Shown one piece after another: positions 1 through 9,126 of a stretch of DNA of 64,000 bases (positions are counted from its first letter, which is position 1; the number at the start of each line of letters is the position of its first letter). The DNA is taken from the NCBI RefSeq assembly GCF_029210365.1, contig NZ_JARGES010000043.1:521052-585051 (forward strand), in the 5' to 3' direction. Below the pieces are notes generated by a model. That model ran no database searches, had not been told where the DNA came from, and worked only from the letters and a program-made list of their open reading frames with translations. The stretch is from Mesorhizobium sp. YIM 152430. Its GTDB lineage: Bacteria > Pseudomonadota > Alphaproteobacteria > Rhizobiales > Rhizobiaceae. The translations under genes were made by a program, and so were the position numbers.

Positions 1-11
1 CTCTCGCTCAT
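1..11 (-). CDS. start of the next oxidase gene (partial, probably subunit I)
   Basis: Only the first three codons (Met-Ser-Glu) are inside the window. An ATG at 11-9 overlaps the TGA of the subunit II gene as ATGA, the tight coupling expected of a following cytochrome oxidase subunit I gene. The identity is inferred only from the usual gene order coxB-coxA. Confidence 0.35.
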
Positions 12-664
12 CGCGATGCCTCCGCGCGTGCTTCGGCCAGTGCGGCAGCGTAGTCTTCGGGCGCATGGGCGATGAGTGTGAAGCGCATGGTCGTGTGTCC
101 GTTGCCGCAGAATTCGGCGCAGACGCCGCGATAGGCGCCCGGCCGGTCGGCCTCGATGCGCAGCACGTTCTCGTGGCCGGGTATGGCGTCGATCTTTCCC
201 GCGAGCCGCGGCACCCAGAAGGAATGGATGACGTCTTCCGTCGTCACCACGACGTCGACCGGTTGTCCTACGGGGATATGAAGTTCGCTTGTCGTCGCCT
301 CGTCGTCGTCATAGCCGAAGCGCCAGTCCCATTGATAAGCCTGCGCGTAGACGCGCAGAGGCGGGTCTTCGAGCGGGCGGGGGATCAGCCTTTCGCCGAG
401 CACGAAGGCGGCGCCGACGAGCCCGACAAGGACGATGCTCGGCATGACCAGCCCTCCGCCGACGAGCCACTGGCCGACCGAGACACGCGCAAGGGCTGCC
501 GGCCGGAACCATGCGAGCGCGTAAAGCGCGCCGACCAGAACGAAGAGCGCGGCCGAACCCCAGAACATGATCCACCACAAAGTCGCGACCGCGGCGGCGG
601 CAGGTCCCGCAGGATCGAGCGTCGAAAGCGGCCCCGAACAGGCAGCCAGGAGCGGCAGGGGCAA
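8..664 (-). CDS. coxB: cytochrome c oxidase subunit II, lipoprotein type
   Basis: This is the CuA-bearing subunit of a haem-copper oxidase, which passes electrons from cytochrome c to subunit I at the outer face of the inner membrane. Numbering from a TTG at 664, a lipobox LAAC puts the lipidated cysteine at residue 9. Two membrane helices follow (about 25-53 and 64-90), then the aromatic YQWDWRF stretch, and a CuA site with His147, Cys182, Glu184, Cys186, His190 and Met193. No haem c motif CXXCH follows, so this is not the cytochrome c-fused caa3 form. The start is uncertain: no in-frame ATG or GTG lies between the lipobox and the divergent DUF2231 gene, so the TTG is the only ordinary candidate. 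Confidence 0.85.
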   Translation of the reverse strand: MPLPLLAACSGPLSTLDPAGPAAAAVATLWWIMFWGSAALFVLVGALYALAWFRPAALARVSVGQWLVGGGLVMPSIVLVGLVGAAFVLGERLIPRPLEDPPLRVYAQAYQWDWRFGYDDDEATTSELHIPVGQPVDVVVTTEDVIHSFWVPRLAGKIDAIPGHENVLRIEADRPGAYRGVCAEFCGNGHTTMRFTLIAHAPEDYAAALAEARAEASR

Positions 665-769
665 GAGGGCTGCAAGGCGCCACTCGACACCGCCTCGCGG
701 CGCGCTAGAATCGAGCTGTGCGGAACGAGGCGGGTTCGTCTCCGTTCGGGACGAAACGGAGGGCTTCCA

Positions 770-1270
770 ATGAACGAGACGCGCGACCGGGGCAATCCCG
801 TCATCGAGGAAGTGATCGAAGAGGAAATCACCTCCACCGTCGCCATCGCCGGCCATCCGATCCATGCGATGAGCGTCCATTTCCCCATCGCGCTCGTCTT
901 CGGCGTGCTCGGTTGCGACGTTTTCTACTGGTGGACAGGCGATCCGTTCTGGGTGCGCGTCGGCATCTGGGCGGCGGGTTTCGCCTTCTTCACCGGCATT
1001 GCGGCGGGCGTCGTCGGCACGCTCGAACTCCTGCTCGTCGCCGGTATCCGGATGCGCGTGGCAAGCTGGACCCATGCCGTTGCTGCCGTGACGCTGATTG
1101 CCATCGCCGGCACCAATTGGGGCCTGCGTCTGGTCGACGAGAGTGCGGTTCTGCCGCATGGAATCCTGCTCTCGGTTCTCGCGAGCATCTTCACCGGGCT
1201 TGCCGGCTGGCATGGCGGGAAACTGGTGTTCGATCACGGTGTCGGCCTCATCGTGACAGCCAGGGAATGA
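770..1270 (+). CDS. DUF2231 family membrane protein
   Basis: A 166-residue protein with the DUF2231 signature GHPIHAMSVHFPIAL near residue 28, followed by four predicted membrane helices. The function of the family is not established; members often sit near oxidase or copper genes, as here. The ATG at 770 has a strong GGAGGG six bases upstream. The gene lies alone on the plus strand between coxB and copD. Its 3' end overlaps the 3' end of the CopD gene by 23 bases, and its start faces coxB across a short divergent promoter region. The histidines of the signature could bind metal or haem, which is inference only. Confidence 0.75.
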   Translation: MNETRDRGNPVIEEVIEEEITSTVAIAGHPIHAMSVHFPIALVFGVLGCDVFYWWTGDPFWVRVGIWAAGFAFFTGIAAGVVGTLELLLVAGIRMRVASWTHAVAAVTLIAIAGTNWGLRLVDESAVLPHGILLSVLASIFTGLAGWHGGKLVFDHGVGLIVTARE

Positions 1271-1748
1271 AGCCGCCGACGATGTCGCGCAGCGCGCCGG
1301 GGCGCATCCATTCGGCGGGCACCCAGTCGAAGTGGAGCGGCGGCTTGGCGAGCACCACGGCGAGAATCGCAAGGACGACCAGCGTCGTGACGATGGTGAC
1401 GGCGACGAAGCGCCAGGCCGGATACCTCTCGCCCTTTTCGAACAGGCGGATGATGACGAGGCCGGTCAGGATGTGGATCACGACCAGAACACCGACGAAC
1501 GCCATCTTCAGCGAGAACCATTCGACGAAGGTCGATTGCAGGAAGATGAGCCCGATGCCCGAGCCGACCGCCACGAAGGCGGCCGGCGAAATCAGAGAGA
1601 CATAGGCGAAGCGCACCAGCCCCTGGAGACGGTAGAGCGCATCGTCGTTCTCCATGTTGTGGCGCTGCGCATAAAGGCCGGGCAGGCAGATCAGCCCGGC
1701 GCACCAGATCGAGATCGCGGCCAGATGGACGAATTTCAGCCAGACCAT
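1248..1748 (-). CDS. CopD-like copper/oxidase-associated membrane protein
   Basis: A 166-residue integral membrane protein with about four helices. It opens with WLKFVHLAAISIWCAG, which matches the CopD domain (conserved His in the first helix). CopD-family proteins handle copper or support cytochrome oxidase assembly in the inner membrane. The ATG at 1748 overlaps the TGA of the ctaG-like gene as TGATG, so the two are probably translated together. An assembly role is inferred from its neighbours CtaG and subunit II. No regulator or separate promoter is evident. Confidence 0.75.
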   Translation of the reverse strand: MVWLKFVHLAAISIWCAGLICLPGLYAQRHNMENDDALYRLQGLVRFAYVSLISPAAFVAVGSGIGLIFLQSTFVEWFSLKMAFVGVLVVIHILTGLVIIRLFEKGERYPAWRFVAVTIVTTLVVLAILAVVLAKPPLHFDWVPAEWMRPGALRDIVGGFIPWLSR

Positions 1749-2521
1749 CAGCGCGCTTTCGGCGAGGCGAACGGTTCGGCGCGGCCGAAGAGCTTCCAGG
1801 CGATGACGAGCGCCACCGCCAGATAGGGCAGCGCCGCCGGCACCCACATCAGGAGCCCGGCCAGTTGCTGGTCGCCGAGCGGCGTCAGGCCGAAGGGCAG
1901 CGTGGTGGTCGCATGGGCTTCATAGAGCGGCCGCGTGGCAAAGGTCAAAAGTGCGCCCAGCATCCCCATCTGGACGATCGAACCGAGCAGGGCGCCAAGC
2001 GCCGGCCCGGCGCGCGCGGCGAAGATTCCCTGCCACATCGCGAAGGCCGAGAAGAAAAGCGACAATTCCATCAGCCAGTAGACGGGCACGGATGACAGCG
2101 CCCATTCATAGGGGAGCGGCGCGTGCCACGTCCACATCAGAACCGTATGGGCAAGGAATGTCGCCGACAGCGGCATCCGGCCGAATCGCGCCGGCAGGGC
2201 CAGCGCCAGAAGCGGCGCTGCGGCTGCCACCAGCAGCAGGTGGTGGACGATGCGGGCGGAAAACAGCGCCGATGCGACCGCGCAGACCGGGGAGACGAAG
2301 GCGATCAGCAGAACCAGAACGGCCATTGCGCCGTAGGGCGAACGGGCGGCTTGTCGCACGCCCGTTGACGACATGGCGAATGCGCCGACCGCCATCGCCG
2401 CGAACACGGCGATCAGCAGCGGGTCGAAATTCCAGCTCGACCAAAGGTCGCCTGGATGCGGTGCCGGTCCACAATAGGGGGTCTGCGTCGGTTGCAATCT
2501 GCCTCTCCGGTCGTCCCACAC
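1748..2521 (-). CDS. ctaG: cytochrome c oxidase assembly factor, Caa3_CtaG family
   Basis: A polytopic protein of up to 257 residues with six to seven helices. It has the conserved histidines of the Caa3_CtaG family, for example RIVHHLLL, TFLAHTVLMWTWHAPLPY and YEAHATTTL. Family members help deliver copper to, or assemble, caa3-type oxidases; they are unrelated to the Cox11-type protein of the same name. The given start is a GTG at 2521. A TTG at 2497 has a better ribosome site (GGAGAGG, four bases away) and gives an eight-residue shorter protein. The gene is coupled to the CopD gene downstream and follows the epimerase fusion gene after about 40-60 bases. Confidence 0.8.
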   Translation of the reverse strand: MWDDRRGRLQPTQTPYCGPAPHPGDLWSSWNFDPLLIAVFAAMAVGAFAMSSTGVRQAARSPYGAMAVLVLLIAFVSPVCAVASALFSARIVHHLLLVAAAAPLLALALPARFGRMPLSATFLAHTVLMWTWHAPLPYEWALSSVPVYWLMELSLFFSAFAMWQGIFAARAGPALGALLGSIVQMGMLGALLTFATRPLYEAHATTTLPFGLTPLGDQQLAGLLMWVPAALPYLAVALVIAWKLFGRAEPFASPKAR

Positions 2522-2560
2522 GCATACTCTACCGAACTTCGAGCGCCGCGACAGCCGTCC

Positions 2561-5029
2561 TTAGACGATCAGCTTGTGATAAAGGCCCCAGCGGCGCGTG
2601 ATCTTTCCCTTCGGCAGCGCCAGCGCGATCAACGCGATGCCAGCCAGAATCGCAGAGGCGATCTCGGCGCCCCTCGCCTCGACTAAGACGAGCGATCCGA
2701 TCAGGATCGCGCCGAGCGCGACATTGACGTAGCGCGCAGGCCGACCTGTTTCGGCGAGCGCGATGACCGCGAAGGTCAGCGCCAGCGATCCGACGACATG
2801 ATTGACGTTCGCGACGCCGCCATCGGAACCGAGCGACAGCGGCGTGAACATCAGCCACAGCGCGACGGGCAATGACAAAACGAGGTTCCAGGGCAGCCCG
2901 ATTCCACCGCCGAAGAACGTCCCGACGATTTGATTGGGGGCGAGTTCAAAGGTCCGCTTCCGTTTCGCTGGCGCCTCGCCCTCGTCCGTATCGCCGGTAA
3001 AGAAGATGCGGATGACCGGCTCGCCTTTCCTCCATTTGCGGTAGAGGAATTCCGAAGTCGCGACCAGTTCGTCGAGCGAATAGGGGATCTGCAAGAGCAT
3101 CGCCGCTGCGCCGATCAGGCAAAGCGTGCAGAACGTGCCGATGACGATCGGCTGGATGATGATGAAGCCGATCGAGACGATTCCGAGCGGCACGATCAGG
3201 ATGCCGAAGGCGATCGTCACCCAGGGCATCGTCCGCCAGCGGCGCTGCGATCCGACGAGGCCGATGACGATCTCGAGGAGATAGACCGCAGCCCCCATGC
3301 CGGCATCGGGAATCGGGAAAGCTTCCGAGACGTCCGACGTCACCACGTCCTCGGTTCCGTTCAGTCCCGCGCGCGTTCCACCGAAGAACGGGTCCCAGGC
3401 CGCGTCGATATGGCCGAGCTGGTAGGCGGCGAGATATCGAGAAAAATAGAGTCCGACGAAGGCGAGCAGGATGATCGGCATCCGTTGCAGCCAGCTCGAT
3501 GGATTGTAGCTCCAGCCGGGCGGAACGTCCGGTCCGGTCATCTGGGCGATCGGGCTCACGCCCGGCTCGGGCCTGACGCACAGCGCCAGCGCCATGACGA
3601 GCGTGCCGACCAGCGTCCCGTTCAGATAGGCTGCCGCCGACGGCGTCCAGAAGACGAGCGGCGCGAACAGAATCCACAGGCCGACGACGGCCGTTGCGAA
3701 ACGCACCATCGACAGCCGCCACGAAAGCGACAGGAGACCGAGCACGAAGAGCAGGGCGCCGGACGCCATGTCGCTCCAGCCGAGCCAGCTATCGGCATAG
3801 CCCATCGTCGCGGGTGAAACGATCATCCATGTGCCGAGCGCCGCATTGGCGAAATGCGCCCAGATGAAGCGTGCATGTTCGTCGCGCACCATCTCCTCGT
3901 GACGGGAGCGGATGTCCTCTGGGTTCTCGCCGCGCGCGTCGGCGGTCTTCAGCCAGTCCGGCGGCGTCAGACCGTTCTTCTCGTACCAGCCGGCCGGATC
4001 GGCCTTCAACTTGGCGACGATGGTCGACAGCGACGTGCGGATCGAATGGCGCGGCTCCCAACCGAGCTGTTTCCTGGCAAGGGAAATGTCGAGCGCGTAG
4101 TGGTCCTCCGCCATGTCGATCATGAACGGGCGGATGAACGGCTTTTCCCCCTTGTCGATGTCGTCGGGAATGAGTGGCTCGGCCTTGACCTCGGCAAATG
4201 CGCCGATCTTGGCGATCGGCTTCGGCACCGAAAAGGTCTCCCATTCCGCCTCGCCATGGATCAGCCGGCCGATCAGCGTCTGCAATTCGTCATAGGGCAC
4301 CGCTTCGGCCTCGCCGGCGAGGATCACGCACTCGTCCGGCAGCGCCTTGCGCTTGTCGACGGCCAGCTTGAACAGCCGCATCATGTCGTCGCGATGGATG
4401 AAGGATTGCCCCGCCTTTACGTCGCCGGAATAAAGATGCGCCTTCATGTCGCGCTCGTAGATGCGCGCGATCTGGTGGGCGAGCGTCGGAACCGAACTCT
4501 CCTCATCATAAACACCGGCCAGATGAAGGAGCAGGATCGGCATCGCCCCGCGCTCCTGGCGGATCACCTCTTCCGCCTTCGCCTTCGATTTCGGATAGGC
4601 CCATTTCGGTGCGATCGGCGTGTCCTCGTCGACCGCTTCGCCCGGCTCGCCCGCCTCATGCACCAGCATGGTGCCGGAATAGATGAAGCGCTCGACGGAA
4701 ACGTCCCGAAGCGCCCGCATCAGGTGCCGCGTGCCGTCGATGTTCACCTTCTGGTAAAGCGGATGATCCTCGCCGGAAAAATCGAAATAGGCGGCGAGAT
4801 GAATCACCGCCGCGATCTCGGCACCGAATTGCGCCGTGACATTGCCGATGGCGGTGCGCGTCGAATCCTCGGAGGTCAGGTCGACTTCGAAAAGCGGGCA
4901 GTCCGCTTCCTTGCCTTCGACGTCCAGCCCCACCACCTGGTACGAACCGGCGAGTTCCCGCGTCAGCGCCACGCCGAGATTTCCCGCCGCGCCGGTGATC
5001 AGGACGACCGGCTTTGTCTCGTCTGCCAT
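2561..5029 (-). CDS. NAD-dependent epimerase / SPW repeat / VKOR-like fusion protein
   Basis: An 822-residue three-part protein. Residues 1 to about 370 are an extended SDR (NAD-dependent epimerase/dehydratase) with TGAAGNLG at the N-terminus and catalytic Tyr145 and Lys149 in YPKSK. From about 385 the protein becomes membrane-bound, first with SPW-repeat-like helix pairs (ALGTWMIVSPATMGYADSW). A segment resembling vitamin K epoxide reductase follows, with the redox motif CTLC at 634-637 in a helix, and then another SPW-like hairpin pair. The VKOR loop cysteine pair is not visible, so any disulfide exchange may be incomplete or use a partner. No frameshift separates the parts, so the fusion looks genuine. 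Substrate and role are unknown. It lies upstream of, and co-directional with, the oxidase assembly genes. Confidence 0.8.
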   Translation of the reverse strand: MADETKPVVLITGAAGNLGVALTRELAGSYQVVGLDVEGKEADCPLFEVDLTSEDSTRTAIGNVTAQFGAEIAAVIHLAAYFDFSGEDHPLYQKVNIDGTRHLMRALRDVSVERFIYSGTMLVHEAGEPGEAVDEDTPIAPKWAYPKSKAKAEEVIRQERGAMPILLLHLAGVYDEESSVPTLAHQIARIYERDMKAHLYSGDVKAGQSFIHRDDMMRLFKLAVDKRKALPDECVILAGEAEAVPYDELQTLIGRLIHGEAEWETFSVPKPIAKIGAFAEVKAEPLIPDDIDKGEKPFIRPFMIDMAEDHYALDISLARKQLGWEPRHSIRTSLSTIVAKLKADPAGWYEKNGLTPPDWLKTADARGENPEDIRSRHEEMVRDEHARFIWAHFANAALGTWMIVSPATMGYADSWLGWSDMASGALLFVLGLLSLSWRLSMVRFATAVVGLWILFAPLVFWTPSAAAYLNGTLVGTLVMALALCVRPEPGVSPIAQMTGPDVPPGWSYNPSSWLQRMPIILLAFVGLYFSRYLAAYQLGHIDAAWDPFFGGTRAGLNGTEDVVTSDVSEAFPIPDAGMGAAVYLLEIVIGLVGSQRRWRTMPWVTIAFGILIVPLGIVSIGFIIIQPIVIGTFCTLCLIGAAAMLLQIPYSLDELVATSEFLYRKWRKGEPVIRIFFTGDTDEGEAPAKRKRTFELAPNQIVGTFFGGGIGLPWNLVLSLPVALWLMFTPLSLGSDGGVANVNHVVGSLALTFAVIALAETGRPARYVNVALGAILIGSLVLVEARGAEIASAILAGIALIALALPKGKITRRWGLYHKLIV

Positions 5030-5105
5030 GAATGCGCATCCCCCTGGCCGTTCATGTCGTGAACGCCAGCCTCCGCCTCATGTTCCATGCGAATGTGCTG
5101 AAATA

Positions 5106-5513
5106 TCAGGCCGGAATGACGGCCGTCGCCTCGATCTCGACCTTCGCCTCGTCCTCGATCAGCGCCACGACCTGCACCATCGCCATCGCTGGGAAATGAC
5201 GCCCGATCACGTCCCGATAGGCGGCTCCGATTTCCTTGAGATGGTCGAGATAGGCGCGTTTGTCGGTGATGTACCAGGTCATGCGCACCAGATGTTCCGG
5301 CCCTGCGCCCGCCTCGGCAAGCACGTCGACGATGTTCTGCAAGGTCTGCCGCGTCTGGCCGACGAGGTCCTTTTCCTCGAACACCTGATTGCCGTTCCAG
5401 CCGATCTGGCCGCCGACAAAGACGGTCCGGCCCGAAGCGGCGATGCCGTTTGCATAGCCCGACGCCTTTTTCCAGTTGGCTGGATGCAGGATCTCATGCA
5501 CGAATGCGCTCAT
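5106..5513 (-). CDS. Rid (YjgF/YER057c/UK114) family protein
   Basis: A 135-residue single-domain protein of the Rid superfamily (trimeric enamine/imine deaminases). The start ATG at 5513 has GAGGAA about six bases upstream. The C-terminal block reads FPAMAMVQVVAL...VEIEATAVI, whereas RidA proper has FPARS with an essential arginine; here that arginine is methionine. It is therefore probably not a standard 2-aminoacrylate deaminase. It is the last gene of the aminobenzoate locus, 38 bases after the LivF-type gene. Since the predicted ring-reduction product of that pathway is an enamine, a pathway-specific deaminase role is attractive but unproven. Confidence 0.85.
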   Translation of the reverse strand: MSAFVHEILHPANWKKASGYANGIAASGRTVFVGGQIGWNGNQVFEEKDLVGQTRQTLQNIVDVLAEAGAGPEHLVRMTWYITDKRAYLDHLKEIGAAYRDVIGRHFPAMAMVQVVALIEDEAKVEIEATAVIPA

Positions 5514-5551
5514 GGTCGTTTCCTCGTCCCGGTCTGAAGCCGGCTGATTGT

Positions 5552-6235
<684 letters not shown>

Positions 6236-6270
6236 GTCGCAACTCCCCCCGCGAGCTCGCGAACGGCGAA

Positions 6271-6407
6271 TACCCCCACCCCTTACCCCTCCCCACAAGG
6301 GGGAGGGGGATTCTGAAGCGTTTCCGCCCAGCAGAATTCGTGGCCCATCGAAACGCAAACGCCAACGCCTCCCTCCCCCTTGTGGGGAGGGGTAAGGGGT
6401 GGGGGTA
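6271..6407. repeat. intergenic element with 37-bp perfect inverted repeats (copy 1)
   Basis: The arms at 6271-6307 and 6371-6407 are perfect reverse complements, beginning TACCCCCACCCCTTACCCCT, around a 63-base core. A second copy with nearly the same arms but an unrelated core lies at 30573-30714. The copy sits between the livG and livF genes. It could fold as one long hairpin in the mRNA. It looks like a MITE-like or palindromic dispersed repeat. Confidence 0.85.
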
Positions 6408-6445
6408 ACTCGTAGGGCGCAAGCCTGACAAGCCGGAAGCTATCA

Positions 6446-7192
6446 TCATTCGTCCCCCAGATATGCGCGGCGCACTTCGGGATTGGTGCGGATTTCGTCC
6501 ACCGTCCCGGTCGCGATCACACGGCCATAGACCAGCACGGAGATCCGGTCGGCCAGCGCGAAGACCGCATCCATGTCGTGTTCGATGAGCAGGATCGGCG
6601 CTTGCCTGCGCAATTCGGACAAGAAGCCCGTCAGCGCCTTGGAGCCTTCCGGTCCCATGCCGGCCATCGGCTCGTCGAGCAGGAACGCCTTCGATCCGAG
6701 CGCCAGCGCGATGGCGATCTCAAGCTGCCGCCGTTCGCCATGCGACAGTTCCGCCGCCGGCACGTTTGCGCGGTCCTCGAGCCCGACCCTTGCCAAGGCG
6801 GCCCGTGCCGGTTCGGTCAGCGATGCGTCGCTCGTCACCGGCCTGAAGAAGCGGAAGCTCGATCCCTGCACCGACTGCACCGCCAGCATGACATTGCGCA
6901 GCGCGGAGAATTCCGTCGCAAGCGACGAGACCTGGAACGAGCGGCCGAGCCCGCGCCGCGCACGTTCGGCGACGGAGAGGTCGTTCAGCCGGTCGCCGAG
7001 AAAGACGATCTCGCCGGAATCCGCCTTCAGCGTGCCGGCGATCTGGTGGATCAGCGTCGACTTGCCGGCCCCGTTCGGGCCGATCAGCGCGTGGATCTCG
7101 CCCGGATAGAGATCGATCGAAACGTCCTCGGTCGCCTTCAGTGCGCCGAAGCTCTTGCAAAGATTGCGGATCGACAGGACAGGCTCAGCCAT
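6446..7192 (-). CDS. livG: ABC transporter ATP-binding protein, LivG type
   Basis: A 248-residue ATPase of the HAAT importer class, with Walker A GPNGAGKST, signature LSHGERRQLEIAIAL, Walker B FLLDEPMAGMG and switch histidine in LLIEHDMDAVF. The C-terminus RRAYLGDE is typical of LivG. It overlaps the preceding livM gene by eight bases, indicating translational coupling. About 210 bases separate it from livF, occupied by an inverted repeat element. It pairs with LivF to power the uptake system of the tryptophan/aminobenzoate locus. Confidence 0.92.
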   Translation of the reverse strand: MAEPVLSIRNLCKSFGALKATEDVSIDLYPGEIHALIGPNGAGKSTLIHQIAGTLKADSGEIVFLGDRLNDLSVAERARRGLGRSFQVSSLATEFSALRNVMLAVQSVQGSSFRFFRPVTSDASLTEPARAALARVGLEDRANVPAAELSHGERRQLEIAIALALGSKAFLLDEPMAGMGPEGSKALTGFLSELRRQAPILLIEHDMDAVFALADRISVLVYGRVIATGTVDEIRTNPEVRRAYLGDE

Positions 7193-8168
7193 GACGCGCC
7201 TTTCCGGCGAGGAAGCCGATCAGCCCGCCGCGCGCGAAGAGCACGACGGCGAGCAGCGCCAATCCAAGGAAGAACTGCCAGCGGTCCGTCATGCCGCCGA
7301 GCAGATATTCCACCATCACGAACATCATCGCGCCGGCGACCGGACCGAAAAGCCGGGCGACGCCGCCGAGGATGATCAGCACGATGAACTCGCCCGACAT
7401 GTGCCAGGACAGCATGGACGGGCTGACGAAGCGGTTGAGATCGGCATAGAGCGCGCCGGCCAGCGCCGTGATCATGCCGGAGATGACGAAGGCGGCGAGC
7501 CGGATGCGGAACGGTGCGATGCCGACCGAGGCGACGCGAACGTCGTTCTGCCGGGCCGCTTGGAGCGCGGTGCCGAAGCGGGAGCGGGCGATCAGCGCGA
7601 AGAGCACCAGCACGGACATCAAGACGCCGTAGCAAAGGAGAAAGAAGCTCAGTGGCACCATCGTGTTGATGCCGGGAAACTGGTTGCGCACGAAGATCGA
7701 CAGCCCGTCCTCGCCGCCATAGGCGGGCCATGAAATGGCAAAATAATAGGTCATCTGCGCAAAGGCGAGCGTGATCATGATGAAGTAGACGCCCGACGTC
7801 CGCAGGCTGATGGCGCCGATGAAGAGAGCCAGCAGCCCCGCCGCCAGCATCGCGACGAGCCAGATCGCGAGCATCGAATTGGTGCCGGCGACGCTGGCGA
7901 AGCCGAGATCGAGCGGCTGCATGGAAAAGGCGTGGCTGGCCAGAATGCCCGCCGCATAGCCGCCAACGCCGAAAAATGCCGCATGGCCGAACGAGACGAG
8001 CCCGCCTAGTCCCAGGACGAGGTTCAGCCCGACGGCGGCGAGCGCCAGGATCGCCATGCGCGTGGCCAGCGTCACATAGAAGGGCGAGCCGACCTGCATG
8101 GCGATGAACGGGATCGCCAGCAGAATCAGTGCGAGCCCGATATTGACGATCGTTTCGCGGCTCATCAT
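7185..8168 (-). CDS. livM: ABC transporter permease, LivM type
   Basis: A 327-residue inner membrane permease with about nine helices. It contains the LivM motif GLVSFGHAAFFGVGGYAAGIL and the ATPase-coupling region near RLAAFVISGMITALAGALYA. The start is an ATG pair at 8168/8165 overlapping the livH stop. It forms the translocation channel with LivH. A substrate-binding protein gene lies two genes upstream in the same operon. A substrate among aromatic catabolites is inferred from context. Confidence 0.92.
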   Translation of the reverse strand: MMSRETIVNIGLALILLAIPFIAMQVGSPFYVTLATRMAILALAAVGLNLVLGLGGLVSFGHAAFFGVGGYAAGILASHAFSMQPLDLGFASVAGTNSMLAIWLVAMLAAGLLALFIGAISLRTSGVYFIMITLAFAQMTYYFAISWPAYGGEDGLSIFVRNQFPGINTMVPLSFFLLCYGVLMSVLVLFALIARSRFGTALQAARQNDVRVASVGIAPFRIRLAAFVISGMITALAGALYADLNRFVSPSMLSWHMSGEFIVLIILGGVARLFGPVAGAMMFVMVEYLLGGMTDRWQFFLGLALLAVVLFARGGLIGFLAGKARHG

Positions 8169-9085
8169 TTTGCCCCCGCAAACAGGCCCTGCGGGCGGAC
8201 GGCGAGGATGACCGCCATGACGAGATAGATCAGCATGGAAGCGACGGCGGCGCCGGCGGTCGCCGCCTGCGACGTGCCCATGAAGATCGAGAAGACCTGC
8301 GGCATCAGGAAGCGCCCCATCGTGTCGATCAGCCCGACCAGGATCGCCCCCACCAGCGCGCCCTTGATCGAGCCTATGCCGCCGATGACGATGACGACGA
8401 AGGCGAGGATCAGCACCGGTTCGCCCATGCCGACTTGAACGGATTGCAACGCACCGACCATGGCGCCGGCAAAGCCGGCAAGTGCGGCGCCGAGCGCGAA
8501 GACGATGGTGTAGAGCGTGCGGATGTCGACGCCGAGCGCGCCGATCATCTCGCGGTCGCTCTCGCCAGCCCGGATGCGCATCCCGAGCCGTGTCCTGGAA
8601 ATGAGCAGATAAAGCCCGAGCGCGACCGCGACACCCACCCCGATGATCGCGAGGCGATAGAGCTGGTAGCGCGAACCGCCCGGCAGGGTGACGAAGCCGG
8701 CAAGCTGCGAAGGCACGTTCAGATAGAGCGGCACCGAGCCGAAGACCCAGCGCGTGCCCTCCGAAAAGATCAGGATCAGCGCGAAAGTCGCCAGCACCTG
8801 GTCGAGATGATCGCGTTTATACAGCCGGCGAATGATCGCGATCTCGACGATCGCCCCCATTGCCGCCGCCGCTGCGAGACTGGCGACGAGCCCGATCCAG
8901 AACGATCCGGTCTGCGCCGCCACCCACGCACAGGCGAATGCGCCGACCATGTAGAGCGAGCCATGGGCGAGATTGATGAGCCCCATGACGCCGAAGATCA
9001 GCGTCAGGCCGGCCGCCATGAGAAACAGCATCACGCCGAGCTGTAGCCCGTTGAGCAGCTGTTCGATGAGAAGTGCGCTGGACAA
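8165..9085 (-). CDS. livH: ABC transporter permease, LivH type
   Basis: A 306-residue permease with about eight helices. It contains the LivH signatures GLTLIFGVMGLINLAHGSLYM and IRAGESDREMIGALGVDIRTLY. The best-fitting start is a TTG at 9085 (reading MSSALLIEQLLNGLQ), with only a weak ribosome site; no ATG fits the family N-terminus. It is separated from the binding-protein gene by 81 bases containing a perfect 11-bp hairpin, and overlaps livM by four bases. Confidence 0.9.
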   Translation of the reverse strand: MSSALLIEQLLNGLQLGVMLFLMAAGLTLIFGVMGLINLAHGSLYMVGAFACAWVAAQTGSFWIGLVASLAAAAAMGAIVEIAIIRRLYKRDHLDQVLATFALILIFSEGTRWVFGSVPLYLNVPSQLAGFVTLPGGSRYQLYRLAIIGVGVAVALGLYLLISRTRLGMRIRAGESDREMIGALGVDIRTLYTIVFALGAALAGFAGAMVGALQSVQVGMGEPVLILAFVVIVIGGIGSIKGALVGAILVGLIDTMGRFLMPQVFSIFMGTSQAATAGAAVASMLIYLVMAVILAVRPQGLFAGAK

Positions 9086-9126
9086 GGTGATGTCGCTTAC
9101 GGTTGGAATGAAGCGTCGAGCGGTGT

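Noticed and set aside
5106..5513. Calling the Rid protein a classical RidA 2-iminobutanoate/2-iminopropanoate deaminase
   Set aside because: The essential arginine of RidA is replaced by methionine.
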